Positions 45,991-57,775 of a DNA stretch of 64,000 nucleotides are shown here, piece by piece. The stretch is taken from contig QVOM02000072.1 of assembly GCA_003586115.2 (NCBI GenBank), forward strand, positions 896,361 to 960,360. The letters run 5' to 3'. Under the pieces are notes generated by a model. It had not been told where the DNA came from, did not search any database, and saw only the letters and a list, made by a program, of their open reading frames with translations. Position 1 is the stretch's first letter, and each line of letters begins with the position of its first letter. The translations under genes were made by a program, and so were the position numbers. The stretch comes from Salvator merianae. Lineage: Eukaryota; Chordata; Lepidosauria; Squamata; Teiidae.

Positions 45991-47559
45991 GTCAAAAACT
46001 GTTCATTGTCACTGCCTGGCAATCCGTCCATCCATTCATCCATTTATACATACATAACACACATGCATACTTACAGTGTTTGAACCCCTCTAGAACTGCG
46101 CACAAATGGTTTAATGCAGTTTTTAAATACTGATGGAAGGGACGTTATAGATGTCTGCAAATGAATTAAGTGTCTTATGTAGATCACAGGCCAGTTCATC
46201 CTGTTCACTACCCTTTGGTTCAGCTCTCTTATTGATTGCCCAGTGGAATTACACCTTTACTCTGTGGTAAAGCCCAACAGTGCAGGCAGAACAGCCAGAC
46301 ACCTGTGCCCAGACATCTGCCTCTTTGAAGAATTCATGCATAATTCACTTAGCATTTCGTGTGCCGTCATGACAAACCCTGGGTAACTTGGTGGAGAGCT
46401 GTGGCAGTGACAGGAAAGCAATTGTTAGCAAATATTCCTTCAGTTGCCTAGGAGAGGCGTTGCATGACAAATGAGCAAATTCCTGCAGATCAGTAATCAG
46501 TGTCAGAAACCGGACAGAAATTGCCTGGGATATTTGGTGGTGCGTAATGGGCTTTGTTCATTGATTTGCCAAGTGCTTAGATCAAATTATTGTGAGCGTT
46601 CACGGAAGGCTGGTCCACATTCTCAGTAGCTTTGTGCAGAGTAACAGCTCAGATGTTCCTGACACCTCGTGAAGTGTCAGTCCTAAAATGCACAGCCTCT
46701 GTGTCCACAGGGAGGAAGGTTCTTTAGTGGTTGTGGGGAGTGCTGCTCGGAACAGACAGGTGCAATGCATCCTCCCTCTGCATTACGTCCCATTCTTTGC
46801 AAAGGAAATACTTATTTTTCTCACTCTGATCATCCTTCCCAGCAGCTTCCATTGTTCTACCAATCTCAGTTCTTAAGGATTAGTAAAGCATCATTGACGT
46901 AATTTAACACAACACATCTGCATAAATGGATGATCCCAGCCTCCATTCAAAGTGTCATTGTAGCATCTCTAGAGAAGTAGCAGCTAAGATATGCCAGGTT
47001 GTAAATCCATAGATTTACAGGAACTCAGGAAGCAGAGCAGGTCATTAATCACTGTTTGAATGGGGATTGCACTGTGATTAAAAGAGGAAAGGGACAGCTT
47101 TAACTAATTTTGTGGCTAAAAGACAAACCAGACCTTGACAGATCCCAGAAGGATTTACATTCAGAAGGCACTATTGGGTAGTTCCCATTTGATACTCAGC
47201 ATCAGGTGTCAGAATTTTTGAAATCCACAGGCAGCAATACTGTTCTGGCAGTAGCAGCTTTTGAATATTAAGAGTTTGGAGCAATGCTAGCAAAGAGAAG
47301 TTCATAGACATAGACATCTGTGTACCAAATCTGAGTGTAGAGTGCCTGAAAAGACACATGCCTCTACACATTCACTGCAATCAGGTAGAGATTTTTCCCA
47401 CTGTGTATCTCTTCCCATTAACCAACTTGAACCTTCGCAGTTGAAAGTAGTTTAAAGGTAGCATCCAGAGAACCACCGGTCCAGTTACCATGGGGATCAG
47501 TTTCAATTATTGTGGCCTGAAGACGTGGGTAAGCTCCTTGCTAGAGTTCAACTGACATG
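45991..47559. other. Intron sequence; candidate conserved non-coding DNA
   Basis: No repeat recognised. The part 46390-46610 is unique, balanced in composition and free of low-complexity runs, and could hold an intronic regulatory element. Inference only. Confidence 0.35.
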
Positions 47560-47920
47560 GGGAAAGAGCAACAAGAAGTATTTTTTCACACAGAGGGTCA
47601 TCAGTCTATTGATTTTACCACAGAAGAGTTGGTTACAGCAACCAGCCTGGACAGCTTTAAGAAAGGGTTATAGACAAATTCATGGAGATCAGGTTTATCA
47701 GTGGCTACTAGGATGGATGCCTAGGTACTGCCGCCAGGCTGGAGAGACAGGTAGGTTGTCTCTAAAGGCCATTTTCAGGGAATTGAGTGCAGGTGAAGGT
47801 TTGCCTTTTTCTTCTGCTTGAGAATGCCCAGAAGCCATTGGTGCCCACTGTGTGGAACAGGATGCTGGACTAGATGTCATGTGGCATGATCCAGCAGGGC
47901 TCTTCTTAAGTTCTCATGGT
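47560..47920 (+). mobile_element. CR1 LINE 3' end (sense)
   Basis: Sense copy running from 'gagcaacaagaagtattttt' through 'ggatgcctaggtactgccgc' to the tail 'agcagggctcttcttaagtt'. It is the mirror image of the antisense copies at 11592, 22212 and 36908. The 103-codon frame inside it is not a gene. Confidence 0.85.
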
Positions 47921-47971
47921 GTTAACTATGGATCAGTGGCTAATATACCTTTCTTGGGTAAAATAGACCTA

Positions 47972-48264
47972 CCCATGGCCTAAGATCTGCGGGTGAGGTC
48001 TTCTTGGCCGTGCCACCCCCTTCAGCGATTAAGGGGATGGGAACACTTGGGAGGGCTTTTTCAGTGATAGTCCCCAGGCTATGGAATAGGCATTAAGCAC
48101 CCTCACTGTATGTATTTAGGTGTCTGGTGAAGATGTGCCTCTTTACCCTGGCCTTTGGGTAGCGCACATACTTTTAATTGTTTTAGCTAAATAATTCGAT
48201 CTGGTTTTATAGTGATTTTATTGTAACCCACCTTGAGACCTTTGTGTATATGGTGGGATAGAAA

Positions 48265-48294
<30 letters not shown>
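47972..48294 (+). mobile_element. L2-like LINE 3' end with (TACA)n tail
   Basis: Shares 'ggcctaagatctgcgggtga', 'ctatggaataggc' and 'ttgtaacccaccttgagacc' with the family and ends in taca repeats (48268-48294). Confidence 0.8.
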
Positions 48295-48295
<1 letters not shown>

Positions 48296-48485
48296 GTCTC
48301 TTGCAGATTGTTGTCCAATAGAATTTTACCATTAGCATGCTGCCCAAGATTTTACTATTCCTCCAAACACTGATTACAGCTGATCGTTTTGCAAACAACT
48401 GGATAGTGGGGACAGGGGGGTAGTTTTGTTGGTAGTTTGAGGTTTTGGGGGACGTATAGTTTTTGAGGGTATGTGTATTAGGGGG

Positions 48486-48831
48486 GTGCGCTAATGAAAT
48501 GCACGTGTTCGTTTCACTATTGAAGCAAAAAACCATATTTTTGCTTCATTGGCCAATCGCAACATCGAAAAGTCACTTTTTGCATTTGCTTTCATGCTTT
48601 TTGCATTTAAAAATACTGTTTTTCCCATTGAAAAAGCCCTTTTCATGGACAAAAATGCAGCAAAAACACAAATATTCATCCAAAGTTTTCAGGCTTGCAA
48701 ACGGGGAGACTGGTTCGATACGATCAAATTTTGGAAATGTGAAAAACCACATATTTGTTTCAGTACAAATATCTGCCAGTGCAAGGTATTCAATTGAATT
48801 TGGAAGTGCGAATTGAATTTTGCACATCTTT
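48486..48831. mobile_element. MITE, 'cacatccct' family
   Basis: Right terminus aattttgcacatcttta and left gggggtgcgctaatg are degenerate inverted ends. The core (cattgaaaaagcccttttca) is the palindromic centre shared with 16800 and 29213. Several overlapping frames of 60-117 codons arise from this AT-rich palindromic sequence. Confidence 0.6.
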
Positions 48832-50536
48832 ACTATGTATATTTTTTTATTGAAGGTTCCCTTGAAGGATATGATGGGTAGACTATAAATTTTAATTTTG
48901 AAGCTTAGAACCAAGGGGCCACTACATAAAGGGATGGAGGAACTTCAGTTTATGTAATTTTCCTTAATAGACTAGAGTATGAACAGGCTTTTAAGCTCCG
49001 TGTCTGCTTTCATTCCCTCTTTTGCAGATGGATACCTAAACAACGCGTGCTGTGTTGTTGGATACCTGTAGGTGGCATTGAACTGTAGGCCATATTGAAA
49101 GCATGGTTTATTCTTTCCACCTTATTTGTGCTAGCTGGTTCAGAAAATACTTTTACTATATGCTCTACATTTCTTGCTCATGTTAGTCACAGTACACACT
49201 GTACCATCTCCAAAGGGACAGAGGAGTCATTTCTTTGAAAGATCTTATCTGTCAGATTGTTCTTAAGCTGTCAGATCACAGATTGTGGAACTCCAGGGAT
49301 GCAGGCCATTTGCAGAGCAAGAAAAACTTCTTTGCAAAGCGCACATGGTCATGATTTGGTCCTGTTTGCCATGCAGAAGGACAGGGGGCTGCAGGAACAA
49401 CTTACGGTGTACTGTCTGCCCAGCCCTATTTTGTGAAGCACAGAAAATGGTCCACTCAGGAGGCCATTTCCTGCACCTCCTGAAATAGGACCAGATAGAA
49501 ACATCACAGCCAGGGAACTTTTGTTTCCCACCTCTGACATTAGTGATGACCAGGAGAAGACATACAAGACATACAACTGTGCAATTCATCATAGACTGTG
49601 CCTTGCATTGTCCTTTGCACGTGGTTACAAGCATAATCATAGCTTAATCAGAGTTGAAGCAGAGTGGAGTTTGTTTGTGTGTGTATACACTTCAAACAAA
49701 TCTCACAAGTACAGGCTCTGATCTTACGCAATTTTGGAATCCCATCTGAGTCAGAAATGGCTGCAGCCATACTAGCACAATGCAAGTGTGTTTCTAAATC
49801 TTCATTACAGTATTTTGTTATGTTTCACTCAGCTGAAAGGATGGCTGGTAATAATAATGAAAGAATAAGCATGTTAAGCATATAATGTCAATTAATTAGG
49901 TGAATATCCTTAACCAATAAAATAAACCCCAGAGGGCTGGGGGAAAAGAAGAGAAATTAAGAAATAATGAGAGAAATTTGAACAAAAGAGCAGCCTGCCA
50001 GATGTGGGCCATATCTTCACGACAGACTTGTACCAATTAAAATGCCATCGTTTCCTCTCCAAGGAAGCCAAGGAATTATAGATCAGTGGGAGGTTTAGGA
50101 TTTCCCCTCAGTTTTTGAGAACGCTGCAAGAATGAAGCAGCATTAAAAGCTGCTCATGTTTGTAGTGCAGCTATTTCTGGTCTCCTGTGGCAATATGTTG
50201 GGGATGCTGTATCGTATGCAGTGGCATTGCTACTGGCAGTGTTTAGGGCTGCCAGTATTCAAAGGCCATTTCCCATGGCAGACTTAACTTCATGGAAGGA
50301 TGTGGTATCAATTTAAGGATCTGTGATTGGCACAAATGGAATAGAATGGCAGTCAACTAAACTTAGGCTTTTCCCATGCTACTGTGATCGTGCCACCATA
50401 TCTATCATACGTTCAGTGATAAAAGAAACTGTCACACAAACACCTCCTATCCAGCCAGTTTCTGCTTCTGTGGAGGAAACGGTATGTATAGGAGTGTACA
50501 GTGAGTTCACAGGGCAAGTCTAGTGTCTGAAATCTG
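48832..50536. other. Intron sequence, no recognised element
   Basis: About 1.7 kb. The minus-strand 125-codon frame at 49263-49640 and its neighbours have no recognisable domain. Confidence 0.45.
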
Positions 50537-51218
50537 CTATCAAGAGAAAAGGAGTGCTAGGGAGGCTTCTATGGCAGCTTGTGTGGTATTTGTTATCCAT
50601 GCTCTGGTAACTTCCGGACTGGACTATTGTAATGCACTCTACATGGGGCTGCCCTTGAAGACAGTTTGGAAGCTACAGTTGGTGCAGAATGCAGCTGTTT
50701 GGCTGCTGTGTGTGACAGCTGGCCAGATGCACATCATGCAGGTCTTAAAAGAGCTGTACTGGCTGCCAATTTGCTACCAAGCCCAATTCAAGGCATTAAT
50801 CTTAACTTATAAGGTCCTAAATAACTTGGGCCCCAAATATCTAAAGGAATGCCTTCTCCCATACCAACTTGCCCATGCCTTAAGATCTCTAGAGGAGGCC
50901 CTTCTGGTTGTAACACCACCATCAATAGCAAAAAGAGTGAGCACCTGGGATAGGGCCTTCTCAGTGATGGCTCCCAGACTATGGAATAGTCTTCTCCCTG
51001 AGGTGCATCATGCACCTTCACTTTATATGTTTAGGAAAGCAGTGAAGATGCACCTCTTTGCCCTGGCCTTTGTCTAAATAAGGAAAGAGCTTTTCCTCCC
51101 CTTTTTCAGACACTATTATTGTTTTAGTATGTTCGTTTTATACTGGTTTTTAATGTTGTAACCCGCCCTGAGTCCTTTGGATACCGAGCGGGATAAAAAT
51201 GCAAAAAATAAAATAAAT
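50537..51218 (+). mobile_element. L2-like LINE, 3' part with long open reading frame
   Basis: The best-preserved L2-like copy: 184 codons are open from 50523. They contain [20 protein letters not shown], then [12 protein letters not shown] and [20 protein letters not shown], the thumb/C-terminal region of reverse transcriptases in the CR1/L2 group. This is followed by [11 protein letters not shown] and [20 protein letters not shown]. The 3' UTR ends gttgtaacccgccctgagtc ... gggataaaaatgc plus an A-rich tail. It lacks the RT catalytic core, so it is 5' truncated. The intact C-terminal frame suggests a fairly young copy. Confidence 0.88.
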
Positions 51219-51244
51219 TTGCACCACTAATGGAAGTTCTGAAC

Positions 51245-51510
51245 AAACGCTATGTGTTGAGATGTGGTATTGGCTACTAGTTTGGATGGTTTCCAAGGTT
51301 TGGACCAGTTCAATAAGCTGTTAGCCCTGATGAGAGTAGAAGGTGGCATGCCTCCAAAGGCCAGCTGCTGGGACACTACAAGCAGAGCAAGCAGTGTTCT
51401 GATGTCTGCTGGTGGGCTTCCTGGTGCACCGTTAGCCGCTGTGAAGCCAGACAGCTGGACTAGATGGGCCATGGGTTGTATCCAGTGGGGTACCTCTCAT
51501 ATTCTTACGA
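51245..51510 (+). mobile_element. CR1-like LINE 3' end (sense), diverged
   Basis: Contains 'agacagctggactagatggg' and 'gtggggtacctctcatattc', the sense CR1 3' end with the ttcttac-type tail. Adjacent to the L2-like copy. Confidence 0.65.
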
Positions 51511-51511
51511 T

Positions 51512-51955
51512 ATTATTCCTGACATTTCTATTAAGAAACTATTGGTTCCTTAATCTAGCACCCAGAGTAGTAATTGCTCAACCTTGGAAAGATTCCTCAT
51601 AGCTATCTATAGCCCAATAGTATACCAGGGTATGAGACATTCTAGTCAGTGAATTAATCACAATGCAACAGAATAATATGGAGGGACAAGAAAGAGACAT
51701 ACAATTCTATCAAACCTGGAAACCACTATTTGATGTCCTGTTTAAACAACAGAAGGAACTTCTACCCTCACAGACCCTTATGAAAGACTGGTTAAGGAAA
51801 AACCACTTACATAACTGAATATCAGCTTTTCTCCCTGCTGCAAATGTATTGTTTGATTCTGGTTTGTTATAACCACTGTATTTATTACTGTTTAATGTAA
51901 TTCAATAAAGTGGAATGTATGTTTACATTTTGTTTAAATAAATAATTTTTTTTTT
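51512..51955 (+). mobile_element. L1 LINE 3' end (sense)
   Basis: The + strand encodes APRVVIAQPWKDS and downstream text matching the L1 ORF2 C-terminal region. A 3' UTR follows with aataaagtggaatgtatg and a poly-A-rich end (51930-51958). 5' truncated and inactive. Confidence 0.7.
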
Positions 51956-52971
51956 AAAGAAATTATTGGCATAGCTTACTATCAGATTCAGAACATGGCT
52001 GTTTCTGCTGTTTCACATGCCGGTCAAAGTGCTAGTTGTGAGTGTTTGAGAGCTAGAGTGATTTAGGATTCAAAGGACATGATGATGGATGGAGCTTTCC
52101 TTTCAGAATTCTAATTCAGATTATACCTAACCTCAGAACACCTATGAAAGCCCATGACATTGATCACTGCAACCAAGCTTCACCTTCTTGTGTTGTTTTA
52201 ATTCACATTGCTAGAAAACACATAATTCAGGATTTCTAGTGAGCTAGCAATAATGCCACTCCATGCTGTAATAGGAATATAGTGCTTGATGTTCTTCATT
52301 GCTTTGGGTTGGAGCTCCATATATGGCTTAAATAAATGCTGATCTACTTGAAGCCTGCACACAATTTTACTAGATAGGAGATTCAGCGTTCTAGTTTTAT
52401 TAGATGGGAGATTAAGCTTGATCCCTAAACTGAGCCCAACATAATCCACGAACCATTTGTAACTGAAGACCTACTGACGGCAGAGAGTAACTAGGTAAGA
52501 ACCTGACAACTTAAGGTGTTTGTGTGGGACCTTTGAAGACACAGAGATGGAATTCATTGAGAAATTTAAAATATTATTAGAATCCAATCTATGCTTCCTC
52601 AAATTTATTACTATCTGTTATTTCTCTACAACTTCCCACTATTAAAAATCAAGAAAGAAGCTTACAGATAAACAGATAAGACTATCAGTTAATAAAAACG
52701 ATGGATGGAAAAGAGAAGATCTTCCCAGAAAAGCCTGGGAAAGAGATGTATCTTCAGCAGGCACTTGGTGGTTGTTTGGAGAATATGTTCTTTTAATTGA
52801 ATCTGTCTATTTGCTGCCTGTCAGCTCACTTTTCCTGGCTCCTGTGTGCGAAGAAGAGTGGAATATTAAGTTTGAGTCTTCTTTCTCTCAATTACCAAAC
52901 CCATACCCTAAGAACTTTCCCCCAAAGTCTTATGTGCTGTATAATTTGAATGTTGTCCTCCTGTTTTGCAG
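51956..52971. other. Intron sequence before the exon at 52972
   Basis: No repeat recognised. It includes the polypyrimidine tract of the following exon. The 87-codon frame at 52772 is chance. Confidence 0.5.
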
Positions 52972-53067
52972 TACAAAGGGAAGGCCAACCTACATGTGTT
53001 TGAAGATTGGTGTGGAGGAGCCGTGGGACATCTGAGGAAGAATCTCCATTTCCCCCTCTATCCACAT
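52972..53067 (+). CDS. B4GALNT4: B4GALNT4 internal exon (start of conserved luminal region)
   Basis: Exon of 96 nt (32 codons, phase 0 at both ends) after the acceptor tcctcctgttttgcag and before the donor gtgagtata. The peptide runs from [16 protein letters not shown] to HFPLYPH. The [11 protein letters not shown] block is the hallmark that introduces the PA14-like domain in B4GALNT3 and B4GALNT4, and the [15 protein letters not shown] version resembles B4GALNT4 more than B4GALNT3. The intron before it is 13.2 kb and filled with transposons. There are no stops or frame breaks, so this looks like a functional exon. Confidence 0.92.
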
Positions 53068-53467
53068 GTGAGTATAGGCTTGTTGTATAAGATAAAATGT
53101 CTATTTTTACATAACCTCCTAGGATGGTCATTCATGTTTTTCTTTGTCAATATTTTTAGCCACTTTGGCAGTGGGTTTCCGTTCTGCTCAGAAACTGGAC
53201 GTGATCTAAACGTGAACCAAGTTCACGTGTCAGATTTCTTTCACTCATGTCAGCAGACATTACCAACCTGGGTGGCCCCCTAGATCACACTGAAGGTTTG
53301 TTTCTTATAGTTTAGGGTAGACCAAGTCTGGGAGATGTTACAGATTCAGGAAACTAATACAGGCATTTAACAGGCCTGCAGGAGGTAAGCAGTTGATGGA
53401 GATGCTGGTATGGCTTCAGTGCATAGCTATAAAAGTGACTTGCCTTCCGGAAGCTCATGTGCACTGG

Positions 53468-53640
53468 TGTTAGGAACACAGAAAGCTATTTCATTCAGAC
53501 TATGGCGGTGGTCTGTCTAGCTCCATATCGTCAACACTGACTGGCAGCTGATTGCTGCAGTTCAGGCAACAGTCTGTTACCTGTGTGCATGTGTAGCTAG
53601 AGTACAGAGATCTGGACCAGAAGGTGCCTGAGATCATTTT
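53468..53640 (-). mobile_element. CR1-type 3' fragment (antisense)
   Basis: Antisense wording 'aggaacacagaaagctattt ... ctgtctagctccatatcgtc ... actgactggcagctgatt' matches the other common squamate CR1-type tail, different from the copies above. The body is decayed. Confidence 0.55.
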
Positions 53641-56179
53641 CAGAAATGAAACTTGCACTAAGGTCAGAGCCCCATCTTAGTTACTAGAAAATGTGAAGAT
53701 TGCAGCCCACCCTGTCATCATGTTGCACCTCCACCCCCTGAGTCTGTTAATTCAATTCATTAACTTTGTTTCCCACGACAGACCTCCCTGTGTTCAATTC
53801 TTTGCAGCCTAATCCCATCAGTTTGTAACAGGAAGATCTTGTATAGGACAGCGTTCTTGCCATAAGGGCTTGTAAGCTACAAGAATATGCTAGTGTGAGT
53901 ACCAGAACTGGTAGCTGATTTAGTCACCACAGTTGTTTACTTGATCTGGAAAACGTGAATGTTTATTCATCTTTTGGTTACCTTGCTTCCTCCCAAACAT
54001 CTGGCCCCACAGTTTGGAAATATAGTTTGGAGGATATAACAGCAAGCACGCTCTTCCATTCAGTGTTCTTAGGTTCTCCTAAAAGTCCACTACTATATCC
54101 TGATGTACTTTTTCTCAGGGATTGCCATTCCATCAGGCAGCTTCCTGACTGCAAGAACTGAACTCTGGTCTTTGGCTCCCCCAGTGTCCATTCCATCATT
54201 ACTTCAAGAGCTGAACTGTGTGTCTTTGGCTTGCCCAAAGTTCATCTTCATCTGTTGTCACTATTCCTCTGCATCAGGATCCTACTAGGAGCTAAATGTC
54301 TTGTGCTTTGGTATTTGTTTGGCTTCTAGAATGCTGTGGGCAAACCACTCTGCTGAGATCACTTCAGGGACAAGATTGAACTTGCCCCCCTCCCCGCATT
54401 GCCCTTCATAAGACTGTTGTTGCCAGCATAGCTATTTGCCCATTAGCCTGTATGAATGTTTGTGTACGTGTGCCTTAGTAACTGTTTGCCTCTGTGAAAT
54501 TTGACCCAATCAAGGGAAGACTCTAGAAGAGGTATCATTCCTACTATCCCCTGCTTTTACCCCATTCCCTTAATGCTTTTTCACTTCACTTCACTTCTCT
54601 TTGCTTTTCATTTTACATTAACTTTTCTCTCCCCTCCACTTTCTTCACTTCTATTCTTCACTTTTATCTCTGTCTGATCCTAAGTCTGAGAGACCATGTG
54701 AACTTCTATTTTCTCTCTCTTTGCCACAGTAGCTGCTTAGTTATTTTGGGAATCTCACTGTTTGAATTACTTTACTATTTGACTAATTCACCCAGCTTTG
54801 AAACTGTTTGCCATTTAACTAACTCACTTATTCTGAAACTTTGAATACTGTTGTCGCTTGCTATGCAATAAAGTTTCCTCCCGTGTGCCTTTTAAATTTT
54901 AGTGAAGCAAACTTCGTATCAAAATCAGCCAAGTTATGATACGAAATAGCCAGCTATTAATAAAGGCATGCATGATTCAATGTACAGTATTGCTGTTTTG
55001 CCATAATAAAAAGTGGCAACCTTTGCTTAATAGAATGGCTGAACACGTAGATTTAGAAGTTCCAGTCCATCACCCATGGTTCAAATGTTTATCATCTTAT
55101 TATATTTTATTCTTTCTGTATGTAGTTGCTCCTGTATCTGTTTATTTACTGTTCTTTACTATTTAAACTTTTCTTACGATTTATGGTGCCTAGACACCTA
55201 CAATGTTATTGCATTGTATTATTTCATTTCTTTAATGAAACTTTAAATAAATAAAAGCTGCAGAATGTGCCTGGTGATCATAACATGGGGCCAGTGGAAC
55301 TGTGCTGACTCAGACTAATACAAATACTTTTAAAAGTTGTCAGTTGGCTGTCAGATACTATATGGAGAATGCCTCATAATTTTAGTCCTCCAGATATCAG
55401 AACCAGACAGATCTGGTTTGGCAAGGTACAGCCTTCCAATTGAAAATGCCTCTGTGCATTTTGGCCAGAAATTATTTTAAATCTGAAAAGAGAGCCAGAG
55501 TAAACCAATTCTTCTTTTGTCTGATCAGTACATCTAGCTACCAGAGACTTTTTTAAAAGTATGTCAGTTAATTCCACCAGCCTTGTCTAGATGCAATCAA
55601 GGAGTCTCCAGAGCTACATGTTCTCTCATTGCCCTCATTTTTCCTGCCTTGTGACCACCCCTAGTCCCTCCTAGTCCCACCACAGCAAAGAAGCCCCTTG
55701 CTCTTCTTGTTTTTCAAGCTCAGGGGACCACCCTTGAATGTTTGCCCCTCCTAGTCCTGCCCCCATCCTGCCCCAGAAGAGAAAAAATTGCCCCTGCTTT
55801 AAAGACAACAACAACTTTCTCTCCTGCTTCCTGGACCTCTTGCCCTGAAAAGCTCTTGCACCCTTGCTTTCCTTCTCACTTCATGCCCTTTTGTTTTTGT
55901 TTGCTTCCCCTCTACTTCTTCCTTTTCTTTCTCTCTTCCCCTGTGATCCAGGATGGATAAATACTGCTCAGCCTCCTCTTGCTGTTAGCTGACTTAGTGC
56001 TTTTGAATAAGAAAAAGTTCAGGTTGGGAGGAAAGCAGTGTTCGACCTTCATGTTGGGACTCCAGTTTAGACCAGTCAGGAATTGCAGAAGGAGGTTATT
56101 CAGAAAGGTGGGGTGGTGCAGAAGGAAAGCAAGCATTGAAATAATCCCAACCCCTCCCAACTCTTTAGCAGCAAAAACC
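53641..56179. other. Intron sequence, no recognised gene
   Basis: About 2.5 kb. A pyrimidine-rich stretch at 54560-54720 is followed by aataaagtttcctccc (54867), which resembles an LTR poly-A region, but no LTR ends were found. A second pyrimidine-rich tract lies at 55880-55945. Confidence 0.4.
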
Positions 56180-56187
56180 TTTTAGAG

Positions 56188-56357
56188 CAGGGGTGTCAAA
56201 CTCATGAACGTCCAGGGGCCGTAGGGCGGGGCCACGCCAGCGCGTGGGGCGGGGCCACGCCAGCGCTTGGGGCGGGGCCATGCCAGCGCGTGGGGCGGGG
56301 CCAGCTACGGCTCTGCGGGCCAGATCCGGCCCGCGGGCCATATGTTTGACACCCCTG
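56188..56357. mobile_element. hAT MITE with GC-rich minisatellite, perfect 8-bp target duplication
   Basis: Termini CAGGGGTGTCAAACTCA and atgtttgacacccctg are inverted, with perfect ttttagag copies at 56180-56187 and 56358-56365. The 170-bp element therefore has a hAT signature. Its centre (56222-56304) is a 23-bp unit, ggggcggggccacgccagcg(cgt), repeated about 3.5 times. Confidence 0.93.
56222..56304 (+). repeat. 23-bp GC-rich minisatellite inside the hAT MITE
   Basis: Three full units plus a partial one, each holding a gggcgggg GC box and CpG sites. This is the only CpG-dense spot in an AT-rich intron. Confidence 0.9.
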
Positions 56358-56365
56358 TTTTAGAG

Positions 56366-57131
56366 AAACAAGCTGATGTATCAACTGTAATCAGAGTTTT
56401 CTATGCCTTTAAATTACTAGCAGCTCTGCTACAAAGTATCTAGCTTGTATAGCAGCTTTAAAAAGTCCTGTATTTCCATCTGTAAATATTGTTTTTCTGT
56501 TGTCAGGCTTTTTGCCTTTTTGCCATTTTAATCATGTTTTTTAATTTTTCTTTCTTATAATTCAATAACAACTGTTTTAAGTTTTGAAACTCTAAAACAG
56601 TTTGGACTCTCCCTTCTCCCTTCTCCCTTTGGAATCCATGCCAGTTTGTTGCATCATTAAAACTACCATATAAGATCCTAGTTTGTGTGAACTGGAGGTT
56701 AATTCCTCCAGTGTAAACTGGTTCGTGTAACAGTTATTTTCCTCTACCTTGGCATTGGCTCAAATCCGTTATTAGCCAAACCTAACTAGTAACCCTTTAA
56801 AACTCCTGCTTGCTTGTGCGAATGCTGGTAACGTAGCTGTCTAGAGCAGTTCCTGTAATAAGTCACTCACAGCCATACCTGCAGATGTTGTGGAGTGAAC
56901 CCGAGACCTTCTGAGCACAAAATATTTGCTCTACTCATGCACTGCAACTCTTCATCTAATTTTCCCCAATTATTATAGAGAATTTACAAAGAAGTGTTAA
57001 AGATGAATTATCTGTTTTCTAATATGCAAGCATACAAACAGTATGTTTGAACAATGTTTGCTTGAGGCCTGTACTGTGAGCTGTGCCATCCAAGTACTCT
57101 CTTCATCGTTTTTCTTCTTTCGGTTTCTTAG
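56366..57131. other. Intron sequence before the exon at 57132
   Basis: A weak antisense repeat word (gtgaacccgagaccttctga, ~56896) recalls the CR1-type fragment at 53468. The acceptor tract of exon 57132 is at its end. Confidence 0.45.
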
Positions 57132-57222
57132 ACCCGCACAACAGTGAAGAAGTTGGCTGTTTCACCCAAGTGGAAGAACTATGGGCTACGCATATTTGGG
57201 TACATTCATCCCTTCAAAGATG
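57132..57222 (+). CDS. B4GALNT4: B4GALNT4 internal exon (PA14-like domain start)
   Basis: Exon of 91 nt, entered in phase 0 after cggtttcttag and left after one base of a codon at the donor gttagtag. It encodes [18 protein letters not shown] followed by [12 protein letters not shown]. The pattern [13 protein letters not shown] is the first strand pair of a PA14 fold, and [20 protein letters not shown] agrees closely with B4GALNT4. The split Gly codon is completed by the next exon. A 149-codon open frame overlapping this exon from 57083 is in the wrong frame and is not the product. A MITE begins 62 bp after the donor. Confidence 0.93.
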
Positions 57223-57283
57223 GTTAGTAGAATGGCACTTCCTTAATTTTGCCTCTGTTGCTTCATTATTGAAGTTAGTTTTT

Positions 57284-57772
57284 GGCCCTTTCTGCACTTA
57301 CCATAGTTCTGGAACCCTCCTAATCCTCTTCTGGGCCTCATTAGTCCACATGTTAGTGCATGATCCCAATTGGAGACACAGTGATAAGGATTACCAGTAT
57401 ATCTCAACATCGAGGTCTGCCTATGGACTAGCAGGCCATGGTCCAGAAAATGGAGGCATGCAGAAGGTATGCTTCCATTGTTTGGAACTACCAGGAGACC
57501 CATTTCAATGGTACACCAAAGTGCACCACTGAAATGCGCCCACCCACCCCCGAGCCCCCAAGGCTAGGAACCTTTGCTCCTGTCCCTCAGAGTTTTGGAG
57601 CCTGGACCCAAAGCTCACGTACCTTTAGGAGTGGGGCATGGGCTCGTTGGGACCAGCACCATTATTCAGACAGCACTCTTTCAGACCATGCCTTTCTGTA
57701 GTTCAAACCAGTGAGCCTGGCTGGTCCAAACTCACTTGTTTGGACTGTAGAGAGGTGAGTGCAGGAAGGACC
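57284..57772. mobile_element. Harbinger-like MITE, 489 bp, 62 bp from a splice donor
   Basis: Termini GGCCCTTTCTGCACTTACC and GGTGAGTGCAGGAAGGACC, flanked by TTT (57281-57283 and 57773-57775). The body includes 'gtatatctcaacatcgaggt' and 'acccatttcaatggtacacc'. It fills about half of the 955-bp intron between two coding exons. Its right terminus contains ggtgagtgc, which resembles a 5' splice site. Confidence 0.88.
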
Positions 57773-57775
57773 TTT

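Noticed and set aside
50523..51077. 184-codon open frame as a host gene
   Set aside because: Its sequence ([20 protein letters not shown]) is the C-terminal region of LINE reverse transcriptase.
54460..54910. Possible third LTR (aataaagtttcctccc)
   Set aside because: No paired TG...CA ends, no target duplication and no match to the other two LTRs.
56210..56345. CpG island or promoter
   Set aside because: The CpG-dense patch is only about 130 bp and lies wholly inside a hAT MITE minisatellite.
57083..57532. 149-codon frame, one of the longest in the window
   Set aside because: It overlaps a real B4GALNT4 exon but in a different frame, and its second half is MITE sequence.
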